Positions 14,536 to 23,411 are shown, numbered from the stretch's first letter. The stretch is 64,000 bases of DNA from Agromyces sp. H66 (GCF_004959775.1 NZ_SJZG01000005.1:62001-126000), one strand, 5' to 3'. Numbers and translations are program-made. Notes: generated by a model not told the origin, from the letters alone.

Positions 14536-15552
14536 TCAGAGGCCCGAGTACGCGTGCAGTCCCTTGAAGAACAGGTTGACGACCGTGAAGTTGAAGAGCA
14601 CCGTCGAGAAGCCGATGATCGCGAGCCACGCAGACCGCGAGCCGCGCCAGCCGCGCGTCGCACGCGCGTGGATGTACCCGGCGTAGACCACCCAGATGAT
14701 GAAGGTCCACACCTCCTTGGTGTCCCAGCCCCAGTATCGGCCCCACGCGGCCTCGGCCCAGATCGCACCGGCCATGAGGGTGAACGTCCACAGGATGAAG
14801 CCGACGATCGTGACCCGGTAGGCGAGGTTCTCGAGGGTCGCCGAGTCGGGCAGCGTCGCGAGGAACGATTGCTTGACGGCCTTGGCGGATGCCACGAGCG
14901 ATTCGCGTCGCGACTGCAGGAGCTGCACGACCGAGAGTGCGAACCCGAGCGCGAAGAAGCCCACCGACGAGGTCGCGACGAACACGTGGATGACGAGCCA
15001 CGCCGACTGCAGGGCCGGCGGCAGCGGCACGACGCTCACGTAGAAGTTCACGGTCGCGACGCCGAGGAGCACGAGCACCAGACCGGTGACGAACGTGCCG
15101 AGGAAGCGCAGGTCGTGCTTCGAGACCACGAGCACGAGCAGGTAGACCGTGGTGATGATGAGGGTGCCGGTGAGCGCGAACTCGTACATGTTCGCCCACG
15201 GCACGCGCTCGGCGGCGATGCCGCGCGTGACGTCGGCGGCCAGGTGCAGCAGCCACGCGACGACCGTCATCGCCACGCCCACGCGCAGCGACGGCGAGCG
15301 GCCGTAGGCCATGGCGCCGTTCGCTGAGCTCGTCGAAGCGGGCGCCTCCACCGCTGCGGCCGCTTCGACAGGCTCGGCGACCTTCGTCGACACGGGCGCG
15401 CCTACCGCGGCGGGCGCTTCGACCGCGACGGCGACCGCTGCGGTGGCGGCAGCCGATCGCCGCGCCAGGTCGATCGCGTACGCGATGAACGCGACCGCGT
15501 ACACGGCCATGGCCGAGTACACGAGCGTGATGGAGATCTGGTCGAGCGTCAC
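14536..15552 (-). CDS. ccsB: cytochrome c maturation protein CcsB (ResC)
   Basis: This 338-residue multi-pass membrane protein is the CcsB/ResC half of the system II haem-attachment complex. The tryptophan-rich WWD-type motif that binds haem is visible near residue 272 (WGRYWGWDTKEVW). About eight hydrophobic segments are present. With ResB it delivers haem to apocytochrome c outside the membrane. It is the last gene of the operon, 9 bp after resB. An Ala/Glu/Val-rich linker at about residues 35-80, between the first and second membrane segments, is encoded by a palindromic dispersed repeat (15321-15380), which looks like an insertion into a tolerant loop. Confidence 0.93.
   Translation of the reverse strand: MTLDQISITLVYSAMAVYAVAFIAYAIDLARRSAAATAAVAVAVEAPAAVGAPVSTKVAEPVEAAAAVEAPASTSSANGAMAYGRSPSLRVGVAMTVVAWLLHLAADVTRGIAAERVPWANMYEFALTGTLIITTVYLLVLVVSKHDLRFLGTFVTGLVLVLLGVATVNFYVSVVPLPPALQSAWLVIHVFVATSSVGFFALGFALSVVQLLQSRRESLVASAKAVKQSFLATLPDSATLENLAYRVTIVGFILWTFTLMAGAIWAEAAWGRYWGWDTKEVWTFIIWVVYAGYIHARATRGWRGSRSAWLAIIGFSTVLFNFTVVNLFFKGLHAYSGL
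15321..15380. repeat. REP-like inverted repeat inside ccsB
   Basis: The left arm TCGCTGAGCTCGTCGAAGCG (15321-15340) and right arm CGCTTCGACAGGCTCGGCGA (15361-15380) are inverted copies, matching at 17 of 20 positions across a 20-bp loop. CTTCGACAGGCTC-type repeats are scattered through many actinobacterial genomes. Here the repeat lies in frame within coding sequence. Confidence 0.7.
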
Positions 15553-15561
15553 TGTTCTACC

Positions 15562-17325
15562 TTACGTCGAAGGATTTCGCTTCGCGGGTTGAGGAGGTCC
15601 GCCCGCGTGCTTGTCGGCGAACGCCGCCACGGCGTCCTCGAGGCCCGGGTCCTCGCCCCGGGCGAGTCCCGCGTACTCGAGCACCACCGTGCCGTCGGGC
15701 CGGCGCGCGGCCTTCACCCACATGCGCCGGCGCGGCACGAAGAGCGACACGAGGAGCCCGGCGAGGATCAGCACCGCGAACACCAGTACCCAGCCCTGCG
15801 AGGGGTCGTTGTGGATGTCGAAGCTGGCGAAGCGCGAGACGCTCGTCGAGTAGTCGTCGGCCGCGGCATCCGGATCGGCGTTCTCGAACGTGATCGAGCC
15901 CAGCCCGTTCGGCAGGTCGACGGTCTCGCCCGGCATGAGCTCGATCGAGTCGACGCCCGTCGAGCCGCCCGTGAGCTGCTCCATGCTCGACGGGTCCAGC
16001 GTGTACACCGAGGTGGGCACTCCATCGTCGATGCCGAGGTCGCCCTGGTACACGTTGAGCGTCAGCACCGGGAAGACGAGGTCAGGATAGCTCGACGTGT
16101 AGGCGCCCGAGGGGAGGGTGGTCTGCGTCGGGTACAGGAAGCCGACCATGCCGAGCTGGTCGGCGAGCCCGTCGGGCACCTTCACGACGCCGATCGAGGT
16201 GAGGTTCGCGTCCTGCGGCAGGAACGGCACCGAGTCGGTGAACACGACCTCGCCGTCGGGATCGCGCACCGTGATGGTGGGTGCGTAGCCGTTGCCGAGC
16301 AGGTAGACGTCGGTGCCGTGCACCCGCAGCGGCTCGTTGACCTTGACGACCCCGGGCTCGGCGGCGCCGTCCTGCGCCTGCACGGAGACCCGCGCCGTGA
16401 AGTCGATCGGCTGGCCGATGGCCTCCTGGTTCTGCGTCTCGTAGACGGCATCGAGCTCCTCGAGCTCGAGCCGGTAGGGATCGAGGTTCGCGTCGTCGAA
16501 GAAGCGGCCCGGGTTGAACGAGTCGTAGGCGGCGAGCGTGTTCACGAACGACTGGCCCTCGACCACGACGCGCTGGCCCGAGAACCCGAAGCCGCCGCCG
16601 ATGCCGACGGCGACGAGGATGCCGAGCAGTGCCGTGTGGAACACGAGGTTGCCGGTCTCGCGAAGGTAGCCGCGTTCGGCCGAGACGGATGCCTCGCCGC
16701 GCAGGTCGTACCGCTCGACCCGGTAGCCCGCCTGCTTCAATTGCGCCGCCGCGGCGTCGATCGCCGCATCCGCCGCCGCATCGGTCGCTGAGCCGGTCGA
16801 AGCGGCCGTCCCTTCGGCGGGCTCAGGGACCACCAGCGGCCGCTCGGTGTACCCGGCCAGTCGCGACAGCCGCGCCGGCGTGCGCGGCGGCCGCGCCCGC
16901 AGCGCCTCGAAGTGGTGCTTCGTGCGCGGGATGACGCAGCCGATGAGCGAGACGAACAGCAACAGGTACACGGCCGAGAACCACGCCGACGTGTAGACGT
17001 CGAACATCTGGAACGAGTCCAGCACCGGCGCGAGGTCGGGGTTGTCGGCGAAGTACTGCGAGACGCCGTTCGGGTCGCTGGAGCGCTGCGGCACGAGCGA
17101 CCCGGGCACCGCGGCGATCGCGAGGAGGAGCAGCAGCAGCAGCGCCGTGCGCATGCTCGTGAGTTGCCGCCAGGCGAAGCGAAGCCAGCCGACTGCGCCG
17201 AGCTTCGGCTGGGTGACGGCGCCGTCCTCGGGCTGTCGAGGGGATGCCGGAGCCGCGTCGCGCTCGGGGGCGTCGATGTGGTCGTCGGGGCGCGACAGCG
17301 CGTCTGGGTCAGATCGCGGGGACAA
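15562..17325 (-). CDS. resB: cytochrome c maturation protein ResB
   Basis: This 587-residue membrane protein matches ResB/Ccs1, the partner of CcsB. It has a proline-rich cytosolic N-terminus, then a first membrane helix (MRTALLLLLLLAIAAVPGS) and VPQRSSDPNGV, a second helix, a large extracytoplasmic domain, and a final helix (VLVFAVLILAGLLVSLFVPR) with a basic tail (RRRMWVKA). The frame runs from a TTG at 17325, overlapping the end of ccdA by 17 bp. No better start was found downstream, so the exact start is uncertain. A dispersed inverted repeat (16783-16832) encodes part of the linker PEPAEGTAASTGSATD, a second case of repeat insertion in this operon. Confidence 0.92.
   Translation of the reverse strand: MSPRSDPDALSRPDDHIDAPERDAAPASPRQPEDGAVTQPKLGAVGWLRFAWRQLTSMRTALLLLLLLAIAAVPGSLVPQRSSDPNGVSQYFADNPDLAPVLDSFQMFDVYTSAWFSAVYLLLFVSLIGCVIPRTKHHFEALRARPPRTPARLSRLAGYTERPLVVPEPAEGTAASTGSATDAAADAAIDAAAAQLKQAGYRVERYDLRGEASVSAERGYLRETGNLVFHTALLGILVAVGIGGGFGFSGQRVVVEGQSFVNTLAAYDSFNPGRFFDDANLDPYRLELEELDAVYETQNQEAIGQPIDFTARVSVQAQDGAAEPGVVKVNEPLRVHGTDVYLLGNGYAPTITVRDPDGEVVFTDSVPFLPQDANLTSIGVVKVPDGLADQLGMVGFLYPTQTTLPSGAYTSSYPDLVFPVLTLNVYQGDLGIDDGVPTSVYTLDPSSMEQLTGGSTGVDSIELMPGETVDLPNGLGSITFENADPDAAADDYSTSVSRFASFDIHNDPSQGWVLVFAVLILAGLLVSLFVPRRRMWVKAARRPDGTVVLEYAGLARGEDPGLEDAVAAFADKHAGGPPQPAKRNPST
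16783..16832. repeat. REP-like inverted repeat inside resB
   Basis: The arms are GGTCGCTGAGCCGGTCGAAG (from 16783) and CTTCGGCGGGCTCAGGGACC (to 16832), inverted relative to each other with a few mismatches. The family is the same as in ccsB, 1.4 kb away. It is translated in frame as a small-residue linker. Confidence 0.65.
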
Positions 17326-18064
17326 AGCCGGTGATCACCGCCTGCAGTTCGTACATCCAGATGGTCCAGAGACCCGACACCATGAGCAGGCCGATCGCGA
17401 TGAGGAGCGCCCCGCCGATGATGTTGATGGTGCGGATGTGGCGGCGGAAGAACGCCATCGACCCCGTCACCCAGCCGAACCCGAGGGCCACGAGCAGGAA
17501 CGGGATACCGAGGCCGACGCAGTAGGCGAGGCCGAGCAGCACGGCGCGGCCGGCCGAGGCGGAGTCGGCGCTGAGGGTGAGCACGACGGCGAGCGTCGGG
17601 CCGATGCACGGGGTCCAGCCGAGGCCGAACACGATGCCGAGCAGGGGCGCGCCGGCGAGCCCGGTCGCGGGGCGCCACGACGGCTTGACGGTGCGCTGCA
17701 GGAACGTGAACTGGCCGATGAACACGAGGCCCATGGCGATGAGCAGCACGCCGAGCACGCGCGTGATGATCTCGCCGTACGCGTTGAACCACGCGCCCGC
17801 GACGCCCGCGAGCAGGTTGAAGGTGACGAACACCACCGTGAACCCCGCGATGAACAGGAGCACGCCGAGCACCAGCCGCCGACGGTTGCGTCGTTCCTCG
17901 GAGGCCAGCTCCGAGGCATCCGTGAACCCGCCGAGGTAGCCGAGGTAGCCGGGCACGAGGGGCAGCACGCATGGCGACAGGAACGACACGAGCCCCGCGG
18001 CGAGCGCGATCGGCACGGCCGCGAGCAACTGCCCGCTGAGTACGATCTCGCCGATGCCGTCCAC
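17309..18064 (-). CDS. ccdA: cytochrome c biogenesis protein CcdA
   Basis: This 251-residue membrane protein has six hydrophobic segments and the paired cysteine motifs of CcdA (SPCVLPLVPGYLGYLGG near the N-terminus and GWTPCIGPTL in the second half). CcdA passes electrons from cytosolic thioredoxin across the membrane to keep the extracytoplasmic TlpA/ResA-type thioredoxin and the apocytochrome haem-binding cysteines reduced. It lies between tlpA (31 bp upstream) and resB (17-bp overlap), so it is translated as part of the same operon. Confidence 0.95.
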   Translation of the reverse strand: MDGIGEIVLSGQLLAAVPIALAAGLVSFLSPCVLPLVPGYLGYLGGFTDASELASEERRNRRRLVLGVLLFIAGFTVVFVTFNLLAGVAGAWFNAYGEIITRVLGVLLIAMGLVFIGQFTFLQRTVKPSWRPATGLAGAPLLGIVFGLGWTPCIGPTLAVVLTLSADSASAGRAVLLGLAYCVGLGIPFLLVALGFGWVTGSMAFFRRHIRTINIIGGALLIAIGLLMVSGLWTIWMYELQAVITGFVPAI

Positions 18065-18095
18065 GTCGCTTCCTCCGCCGCCGCTTCGCCCGCGC

Positions 18096-18683
18096 CTACG
18101 CCTGCTCGGCGAGGAGCGTGTCGATGATCGACTCGAGGATCGACGCCTCGGTGAGCTGGCCGAGCACGCGAGCGGCGACGCGGCCCTCCTGGTCGAGCAC
18201 GATGGTCGTCGGCACGGCGGCGGGCGGCACGTCGCCCGCGAACGCGAGCTGTGCGGTGCCCGACTCGACGTCGAGGATCGACGGGTAGGTGACGCCGTAG
18301 CTCTGCTCGAAGGATGCCGCGGTGCCGGCCTGGTCGCGCACGTTCACGCCCACGAAGGCCACGCCGTCGCCGGCGAACGACTGCGACACCTCCTCGAGGA
18401 CCGGCGCCTCGGCCCGGCACGGGGCGCAGCCCGCGTACCAGAAGTTCACGACCGTGACGTCGCCGAGCGTGTCGGCGGAGTCGAAGGCGCCGCCGTCGAC
18501 CGTCTCGCCCGAGAACTCGATGGTCTCGCCGCGCTGTTCCTCGGCGAATTCGGAGATGGTGCCGTCACCGGCGATGTAGTTCTTGCCGCTGCCCTCGCGG
18601 TACTGCTCCGCGAGCGGGTCGCTCGTGCAGCCGGTGAGCAGCAGGGCGGATGCCGCGACCAGCGCGACCAGTCGAACACGCAT
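18096..18683 (-). CDS. TlpA/ResA-like thioredoxin lipoprotein
   Basis: The product has 195 residues. It begins with a lipoprotein signal (MRVRLVALVAASALLLTGC; lipobox LLTGC), so it is anchored outside the membrane. The thioredoxin fold has its active site at about residues 84-91 (WYAGCAPCRAE, a CxxC) and the cis-proline segment AVPTT. It should receive electrons from CcdA and reduce the CXXCH motif of apocytochrome c before haem attachment. Its ATG overlaps the stop of the preceding phosphatase gene (TGATG), a sign of translational coupling. The open frame continues upstream, but the lipoprotein signal fixes the start at 18683. Confidence 0.94.
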   Translation of the reverse strand: MRVRLVALVAASALLLTGCTSDPLAEQYREGSGKNYIAGDGTISEFAEEQRGETIEFSGETVDGGAFDSADTLGDVTVVNFWYAGCAPCRAEAPVLEEVSQSFAGDGVAFVGVNVRDQAGTAASFEQSYGVTYPSILDVESGTAQLAFAGDVPPAAVPTTIVLDQEGRVAARVLGQLTEASILESIIDTLLAEQA

Positions 18684-19345
18684 CACACGGCCCCCACGTC
18701 GGTCGCCTGCGCGGCGAGGCCCGCCGCCGGGTCGCGGTACCCGACCTCGACGAACCGGTCGCCGCCCGAGCCCGTCGAAGGGCGGCGCTCGAACGACGTG
18801 ATGCTCGACAGTGCGCAACGACGCCGACGCGGGTCGTGGGCGAGCGACCTGCCCGTCACGCGACGGTGCACCATCCAGATCGGCAGCTGGTGGCTCACGA
18901 TCACGGCGTCGCCGCTCGGGGTCGCGTCCCACGCGTCGTGCATCGCGTGCAGCATCCGACTCGCGATCGAGCGGAACGGCTCGCCCCAGCTCGGCTCCCA
19001 CGGGTTCACGAGGAAGCTCCAGTTGCGCACGTCGCGGAGCGCGGAGTCGCGGCCGTGCATCTTCAGCCCCTCGAAGCGGTTCTCGGGCTCGATGACGCGG
19101 TCGTCGAGCTGCGGCTCGAGGCCGAACGCCTCGGCGATCGGCTCCGCCGACTGCTGGGTGCGCTGCAGCGGGGAGGAGATCAGCAGGCCGACGGGCCGAC
19201 CGCGAGCGGCGAGGTCGTCGGCGGCGGCCTGCGCCATCCGTCGGCCGAGATCGGAGAGCCCGTATCCCGGCAGGCGCCCGTAGAGCACGCCCTGGGGGTT
19301 GAAGACCTCGCCATGGCGCACGAGATGGATCTGCTCGGCCGGCAC
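18683..19345 (-). CDS. histidine phosphatase family protein
   Basis: This 220-residue protein belongs to the phosphoglycerate mutase/histidine phosphatase superfamily. The RHG catalytic motif lies at residues 8-10 (IHLVRHGEV) and the second His in VIVSHQLPIW. The GTG at 19345 was chosen because it puts RHG at the usual distance from the N-terminus; no ATG is available. It opens the cytochrome c maturation operon and is divergent from aspS, 66 bp away. The C-terminal tail (RRPSTGSGGDRF) is encoded by one arm of the same dispersed repeat family found in resB and ccsB, so the natural end may have been altered. The substrate is unknown. Confidence 0.88.
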   Translation of the reverse strand: MPAEQIHLVRHGEVFNPQGVLYGRLPGYGLSDLGRRMAQAAADDLAARGRPVGLLISSPLQRTQQSAEPIAEAFGLEPQLDDRVIEPENRFEGLKMHGRDSALRDVRNWSFLVNPWEPSWGEPFRSIASRMLHAMHDAWDATPSGDAVIVSHQLPIWMVHRRVTGRSLAHDPRRRRCALSSITSFERRPSTGSGGDRFVEVGYRDPAAGLAAQATDVGAV

Positions 19346-19411
19346 GGTGTCCAGTCTAGAGAGGCGTTCCCTTTGAATCCGCCGCAAGCCCCGCGGGTAG
19401 GATGGTCGATC

Positions 19412-20755
19412 GTGACCTCCCGCACCCTGATCAAGAACCTCGCCGCGCTGCCCGACGGCCCCGTGACCGTCGCCGGATGGGTCGAGACCGTACGCGATCA
19501 GAAGAAGGTGCAGTTCATCATCCTGCGCGACGAGACGGGTGCCGTGCAGCTCGTGAACCCCGCCGTGCGCGAACTCGATCCCGAGGGCGTCAGCGTCGGC
19601 GCCGCCGAGGCACTCGTGCTGACCGAGCAGATCTCCGCGCTCTCGCACGGCACGTTCGTCACCGTCTCCGGCGACCTGAAGCACGACGAGCGCGTGAAGC
19701 TCGGCGGCCTCGAGGTGAAGATCGCCACGCTCGACGTCGTGTCCGAGGCGCTCGAGACGCCGATCGCGGCCGACTCCAGCCTCGACAAGCGCATGGACTG
19801 GCGCTTCCTCGACCTGCGCCACCCGAAGCAGCACCTCATCTTCCGCATCCAGACGACGTTCGAGCACGCGCTTCGCCAGTACTGGATCGACAACGAGTTC
19901 ATCGAGATCCACACCCCGAAGCTGATGGCCAGCGCCTCGGAGTCGCGTGCGGAGCTCTTCGAGGTCGGCTACTTCGAGACGACGGCCTATCTCGCGCAGA
20001 GCCCCCAGTTCTTCAAGCAGATGGCGCAGCCGGCCGGATTCGGCAAGGTGTTCGAGATCGGCCCGGCGTTCCGCGCCGACCCGTCGTTCACGTCGCGGCA
20101 CGCGACCGAGTTCACCTCGATCGATGCGGAGATGAGCTGGGTCGACTCGCACGAGGACGTCATGCGCATGCACGAGGAGCTCCTCGTCGCCGCGTTCACG
20201 GCGGTGAAGGAGAAGCACGGCGCCGAGATCGCCGAGCTCTTCGGCATCGAGCTCCAGGTGCCCACGGCCCCGTTCCCGCGCATCCCGCTCGCCGAGGCGA
20301 AGCAGATCGTCGCCGAGCACGGGTACGTGGTGCCGCGCGCCGACGCCGACATGGACCCCGAGGGCGAGCGCCGCATCTCGCAGTACGTCAAGGAGACGTA
20401 CGGCCACGACTTCGTGTTCCTCACCGACTACGCGTCGAGCATCCGACCCTTCTACCACATGCGGCACGCGGATGACCCGGGCCTCACGAACTCGTACGAC
20501 CTCATCTACAACGGCGTCGAGATCTCGACGGGCGCGCAGCGCGAGCACCGCATCGACGTGCTCATCGCGCAGGCGAAGGAGAAGGGCCTGGAGCCCGAGG
20601 AGCTCGAGTTCTACCTCGACTTCTTCCGCTACGGCGTGCCGCCGCACGGCGGGTTCGGCATGGGGCTGGCCCGGGTGCTCATGCTCATGCTCGACGAGCA
20701 CTCGATCCGCGAGACGACCTACCTGTTCCGCGGCCCCACCCGCCTGCTGCCCTGA
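19412..20755 (+). CDS. aspS: aspartate-tRNA(Asp/Asn) ligase, archaeal-type non-discriminating
   Basis: This 447-residue class II synthetase charges tRNA with aspartate. It has an N-terminal OB-fold anticodon-binding domain (about residues 15-110) and a class IIb catalytic core with motif 2 (FEIGPAFRADPSFTSRH) and motif 3 (GGFGMGLARVLMLML). The compact length and QSPQFFKQM signature fit the archaeal-type, non-discriminating AspRS rather than the roughly 590-residue bacterial enzyme. It is therefore expected to mischarge tRNA-Asn for amidation by GatCAB; that step is inferred from the family. The GTG start at 19412 follows TAGGAT (19398-19403) by 8 nt, consistent with a leaderless message. It is divergent from the histidine phosphatase gene. 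Confidence 0.92.
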   Translation: MTSRTLIKNLAALPDGPVTVAGWVETVRDQKKVQFIILRDETGAVQLVNPAVRELDPEGVSVGAAEALVLTEQISALSHGTFVTVSGDLKHDERVKLGGLEVKIATLDVVSEALETPIAADSSLDKRMDWRFLDLRHPKQHLIFRIQTTFEHALRQYWIDNEFIEIHTPKLMASASESRAELFEVGYFETTAYLAQSPQFFKQMAQPAGFGKVFEIGPAFRADPSFTSRHATEFTSIDAEMSWVDSHEDVMRMHEELLVAAFTAVKEKHGAEIAELFGIELQVPTAPFPRIPLAEAKQIVAEHGYVVPRADADMDPEGERRISQYVKETYGHDFVFLTDYASSIRPFYHMRHADDPGLTNSYDLIYNGVEISTGAQREHRIDVLIAQAKEKGLEPEELEFYLDFFRYGVPPHGGFGMGLARVLMLMLDEHSIRETTYLFRGPTRLLP

Positions 20756-20808
20756 CCCGCGGCGCGACCTCCTCCCTTCCACCGCCCCACGTTCCCTCCC
20801 ACCTTCGC

Positions 20809-20877
20809 CGACTGTTGACGTTCCGTCTCTCGAGGCGGTCCCTGGCGGTATCACTCGGCATGGGCCGTTAACACTCG
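20809..20877. repeat. 69-bp intergenic element, copy B (GTTAAC inverted-repeat ends)
   Basis: The ends are CGACTGTTGACG (20809-20820) and CGTTAACACTCG (20866-20877), near-perfect inverted repeats. The inner core GGTATCACTCGGC begins 26 bp after the left end. A second copy with the same total length and spacing lies at 44748-44816. It sits between aspS and the formylglycine-generating enzyme gene, and its right end is just upstream of that gene's putative promoter. Confidence 0.7.
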
Positions 20878-20911
20878 ACGGTCAGGTACCGCGCGGACGT
20901 AGGGTCGAAGG

Positions 20912-21829
20912 GTGGTCGACACGACGCGCATGATCCACATCCCGGGCGGAACGTTCCGGATGGGCTCCGACGAGTTCTCCGCCGATGAGACCCCCGTGCA
21001 CGAGCGCACCGTGGGCTCGTTCGAGATCGACGTGCATCCGGTCACGAACGAGCAGTTCGCGGCCTTCGTCGAGTCGACCGGTCACGTCACGGTGGCCGAG
21101 CGACCGCTCGACCCGACCGACTTCCCGGGCGCGGATCCGGCCGAGCTCGTGCCCGGCGCCCTCGTGTTCACCCCCACGGCGGGCCCCGTCGACCTGCACG
21201 ACTGGCGGCAGTGGTGGCGGTGGGTCCCCGGCGCGAGCTGGCGGCATCCGTTCGGCCCCGGTTCATCCGTCGACGACCGGCCGACGCACCCGGTCGTGCA
21301 GGTGAGCTTCGCGGATGCCGCGGCCTACGCGGCATGGGCCGGCCGCCGCCTGCCCACCGAGGCGGAGTTCGAGTACGCCGCCCGCGGCGGCCTCGAGGGC
21401 GCGCGTTTCGCGTGGGGCGACGAGGAGTTTCCCGGCGGACGACTCATGGTGAACCGGTGGCAGGGCGACTTCCCGTACCGGAACACCGGCGCCGCGGGTT
21501 GGGTCGGCACGTCGCCCGTCATGACCTTCCCGGCGAACGGCTACGGTCTCCACGACGTGACGGGCAACGTGTGGGAATGGACGACCGACTACTACGCGCC
21601 GCGCCACGAGGTGCCCGGCGAGGTGGCGGTCGACGCCGGCGGCCGCGAGAACCTGCTCGCCGCGGCATCCGCCGAGCCCGGCTCCCGGATCCCCCGGCGC
21701 GTGCTCAAGGGCGGCTCGCACCTGTGCTCACCGCAGTACTGCCTGCGCTACCGGCCCGCCGCGCGCTCACCTCAGGCCGACGACACGGCCACGACGCACA
21801 TCGGGTTCCGGTGCGCGCGCGACGTGTGA
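20912..21829 (+). CDS. formylglycine-generating enzyme (SUMF1/FGE family)
   Basis: This 305-residue protein has the FGE-sulfatase fold: IPGGTFRMGSDEFSADETP at the start, PVTNEQFAAF, RRLPTEAEFEYAARGG, GNVWEWTTDYY, and LKGGSHLCSPQYCLRYRP near the end. Both copper-binding catalytic cysteines are present, at residues 272 and 277. It is thus a true formylglycine-generating enzyme and not a cysteine-less sulfatase-modifying relative. It oxidises the Cys of a CXPXR motif in sulfatases to formylglycine. No sulfatase is in this window, so its client lies elsewhere. The GTG at 20912 follows TAGGGT (20900-20905) by 6 nt with no ribosome binding site, suggesting a leaderless transcript. The stop is 1 bp from the end of the convergent oxidoreductase gene. 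Confidence 0.93.
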   Translation: MVDTTRMIHIPGGTFRMGSDEFSADETPVHERTVGSFEIDVHPVTNEQFAAFVESTGHVTVAERPLDPTDFPGADPAELVPGALVFTPTAGPVDLHDWRQWWRWVPGASWRHPFGPGSSVDDRPTHPVVQVSFADAAAYAAWAGRRLPTEAEFEYAARGGLEGARFAWGDEEFPGGRLMVNRWQGDFPYRNTGAAGWVGTSPVMTFPANGYGLHDVTGNVWEWTTDYYAPRHEVPGEVAVDAGGRENLLAAASAEPGSRIPRRVLKGGSHLCSPQYCLRYRPAARSPQADDTATTHIGFRCARDV

Positions 21830-21830
21830 G

Positions 21831-23405
21831 TCAGATCCGCGGCCGCGTGCGGGTCGTCTCCGGCAGGTCGTAGACCGCCGGCCCCTCGATGCGACGGCCG
21901 GATGCCTCGAAGCGCGAGCCGTGCAGCGGGCAGTCCCACGTCGACTCGGCGTCGTTCCAGTTCAGCACGCCGCCGAGATGCGTGCAGACCGCCCGCACCG
22001 CGCAGGTGCGCCCCTCGACGGTGGACACGCCGTAGGGCACGCCCCCGCGGCTGACGACGACTCCCTCACCCTCGGCCGGTCGCGGCACGGGTGCCGGACG
22101 ACCCTGCGCCCCCACCCAGCCCGTCACGAGGCCGCGGCCCACGCGTGCGCCCTCCTCCGCCCCGCGTGCGAGGTCGCCGGGCCGTGTCACCCGCGTGCCG
22201 ATGACCCGGATCCATGGCCGACGCTCGAACCACGGCACGCCGAGGATCTCCGACGAGATGCGGATGGCGGCCGCGACGCCGTTGGTGAGCCCCCACTTGC
22301 CGTAGCCGGTGGCGAACCAGACGCGGCCGCGGCCACGCGGCATCCGGCCCGCGAAGGGCACCAGGTTCAGCGAGTGGTAGTCCTGCGCCGCCCATCGGTG
22401 CGTCAGCTCGGCGCCCGGGAAGTGCCGATGCGTCCAGTCGACGAGGTCCTGCACCCTCGCCTCGGTCGACGGAACGCCGCCCACGGGGTGGTCGTTGCCG
22501 CCGACGAGGAGCAGCGGCGGCGGCGGCGCATCGCCGCCGGACTCCGGTTCCGCGACGCCATCGGGCGTCGTGCGGATCGTGCGCGTCGGCTCGTCCACCG
22601 AGAGGAAGAGCCCCGACGGCGGCGGCTCGGCGACGCGGTACGACGTGAGGTGGCTGCGCGACGCGTGCAGCTTGGCGAAGTAGAGGCCCCGATCGAGGAT
22701 CGGCGTCGCGGTCGCGATGACCGCGGTCTCCGCGCGGATCGTGCCGACGGGCGTGCGCACCTCGACCGGCCGGCCCGCGTGCACGCCCTCGACGCGCGTG
22801 CGCTCGACCAGCACGCCGCCCTCCGCCACGAACGCGCGCGCCATCGCGACGGCGAGGCGGTACGGGTCGAGCGCGAGCTGCCCGGGCAGCGCGACGGCGC
22901 CCGCGAACGGGAACGGCACCGGCATCCGATCGATCCGTTCGGCCGGCAGCCCCGCGGCGAGTGCGGCCTCGAACTCGCGGTCGACGGTTCGGAGCCCGTC
23001 GTCGGTGCTCGCGTAACTGTAGGCGATCTCCTCGGCCACGGGCACGCCGTGGTGCTGCGCGAACTCGGCGATCCACCGCTGCCCGTCGAGGTTCGCCTCG
23101 ACGTACGCCCGCGCGAGGCGCGTCGAGTGCGTGCGCCGGATCCGCTGCAGCACCGAGCCCTGCAGCACGCTCGCCTTTCCGGTGTTGGCGCCCGTCGCGA
23201 GCGCGGCCACGTCGCTCGCCTCGACGACGACCACCTCGAGGCCGCCGCGCACGAGCATGAGCGCCGTCGCGAGCCCGGTGATCCCGGCGCCGATCACGGC
23301 GACGTCGAAGCGCTCCGTCGGCAGCACGGCGGTCTCGTAGCGCGAACTGGGCATTCCGGCCGCCTCCTCGTCAGGGGCGGCCGCGTCTCTCCAGAGGCTC
23401 GTCAT
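21831..23405 (-). CDS. FAD-dependent oxidoreductase with C-terminal Rieske domain
   Basis: This 524-residue protein joins a DadA/GlpO-like FAD oxidoreductase (GAGITG dinucleotide motif at about residues 39-44) to a Rieske [2Fe-2S] domain at about 470-500 (CTHLGG ... CPLHGS, both Cys-His pairs intact). This fusion is common in actinobacteria and is usually annotated only as a Rieske/FAD protein; the substrate is unknown. ATG 23405 was preferred to TTG 23417 because it begins 6 nt after a TTGACT -10-like hexamer. Further upstream lies GTCAAGCGCTTG (23438-23449), a member of the shared GTCAA box family, so this gene may belong to the same stress regulon as the 37-48 kb genes. Confidence 0.88.
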   Translation of the reverse strand: MTSLWRDAAAPDEEAAGMPSSRYETAVLPTERFDVAVIGAGITGLATALMLVRGGLEVVVVEASDVAALATGANTGKASVLQGSVLQRIRRTHSTRLARAYVEANLDGQRWIAEFAQHHGVPVAEEIAYSYASTDDGLRTVDREFEAALAAGLPAERIDRMPVPFPFAGAVALPGQLALDPYRLAVAMARAFVAEGGVLVERTRVEGVHAGRPVEVRTPVGTIRAETAVIATATPILDRGLYFAKLHASRSHLTSYRVAEPPPSGLFLSVDEPTRTIRTTPDGVAEPESGGDAPPPPLLLVGGNDHPVGGVPSTEARVQDLVDWTHRHFPGAELTHRWAAQDYHSLNLVPFAGRMPRGRGRVWFATGYGKWGLTNGVAAAIRISSEILGVPWFERRPWIRVIGTRVTRPGDLARGAEEGARVGRGLVTGWVGAQGRPAPVPRPAEGEGVVVSRGGVPYGVSTVEGRTCAVRAVCTHLGGVLNWNDAESTWDCPLHGSRFEASGRRIEGPAVYDLPETTRTRPRI

Positions 23406-23411
23406 GCGGTC

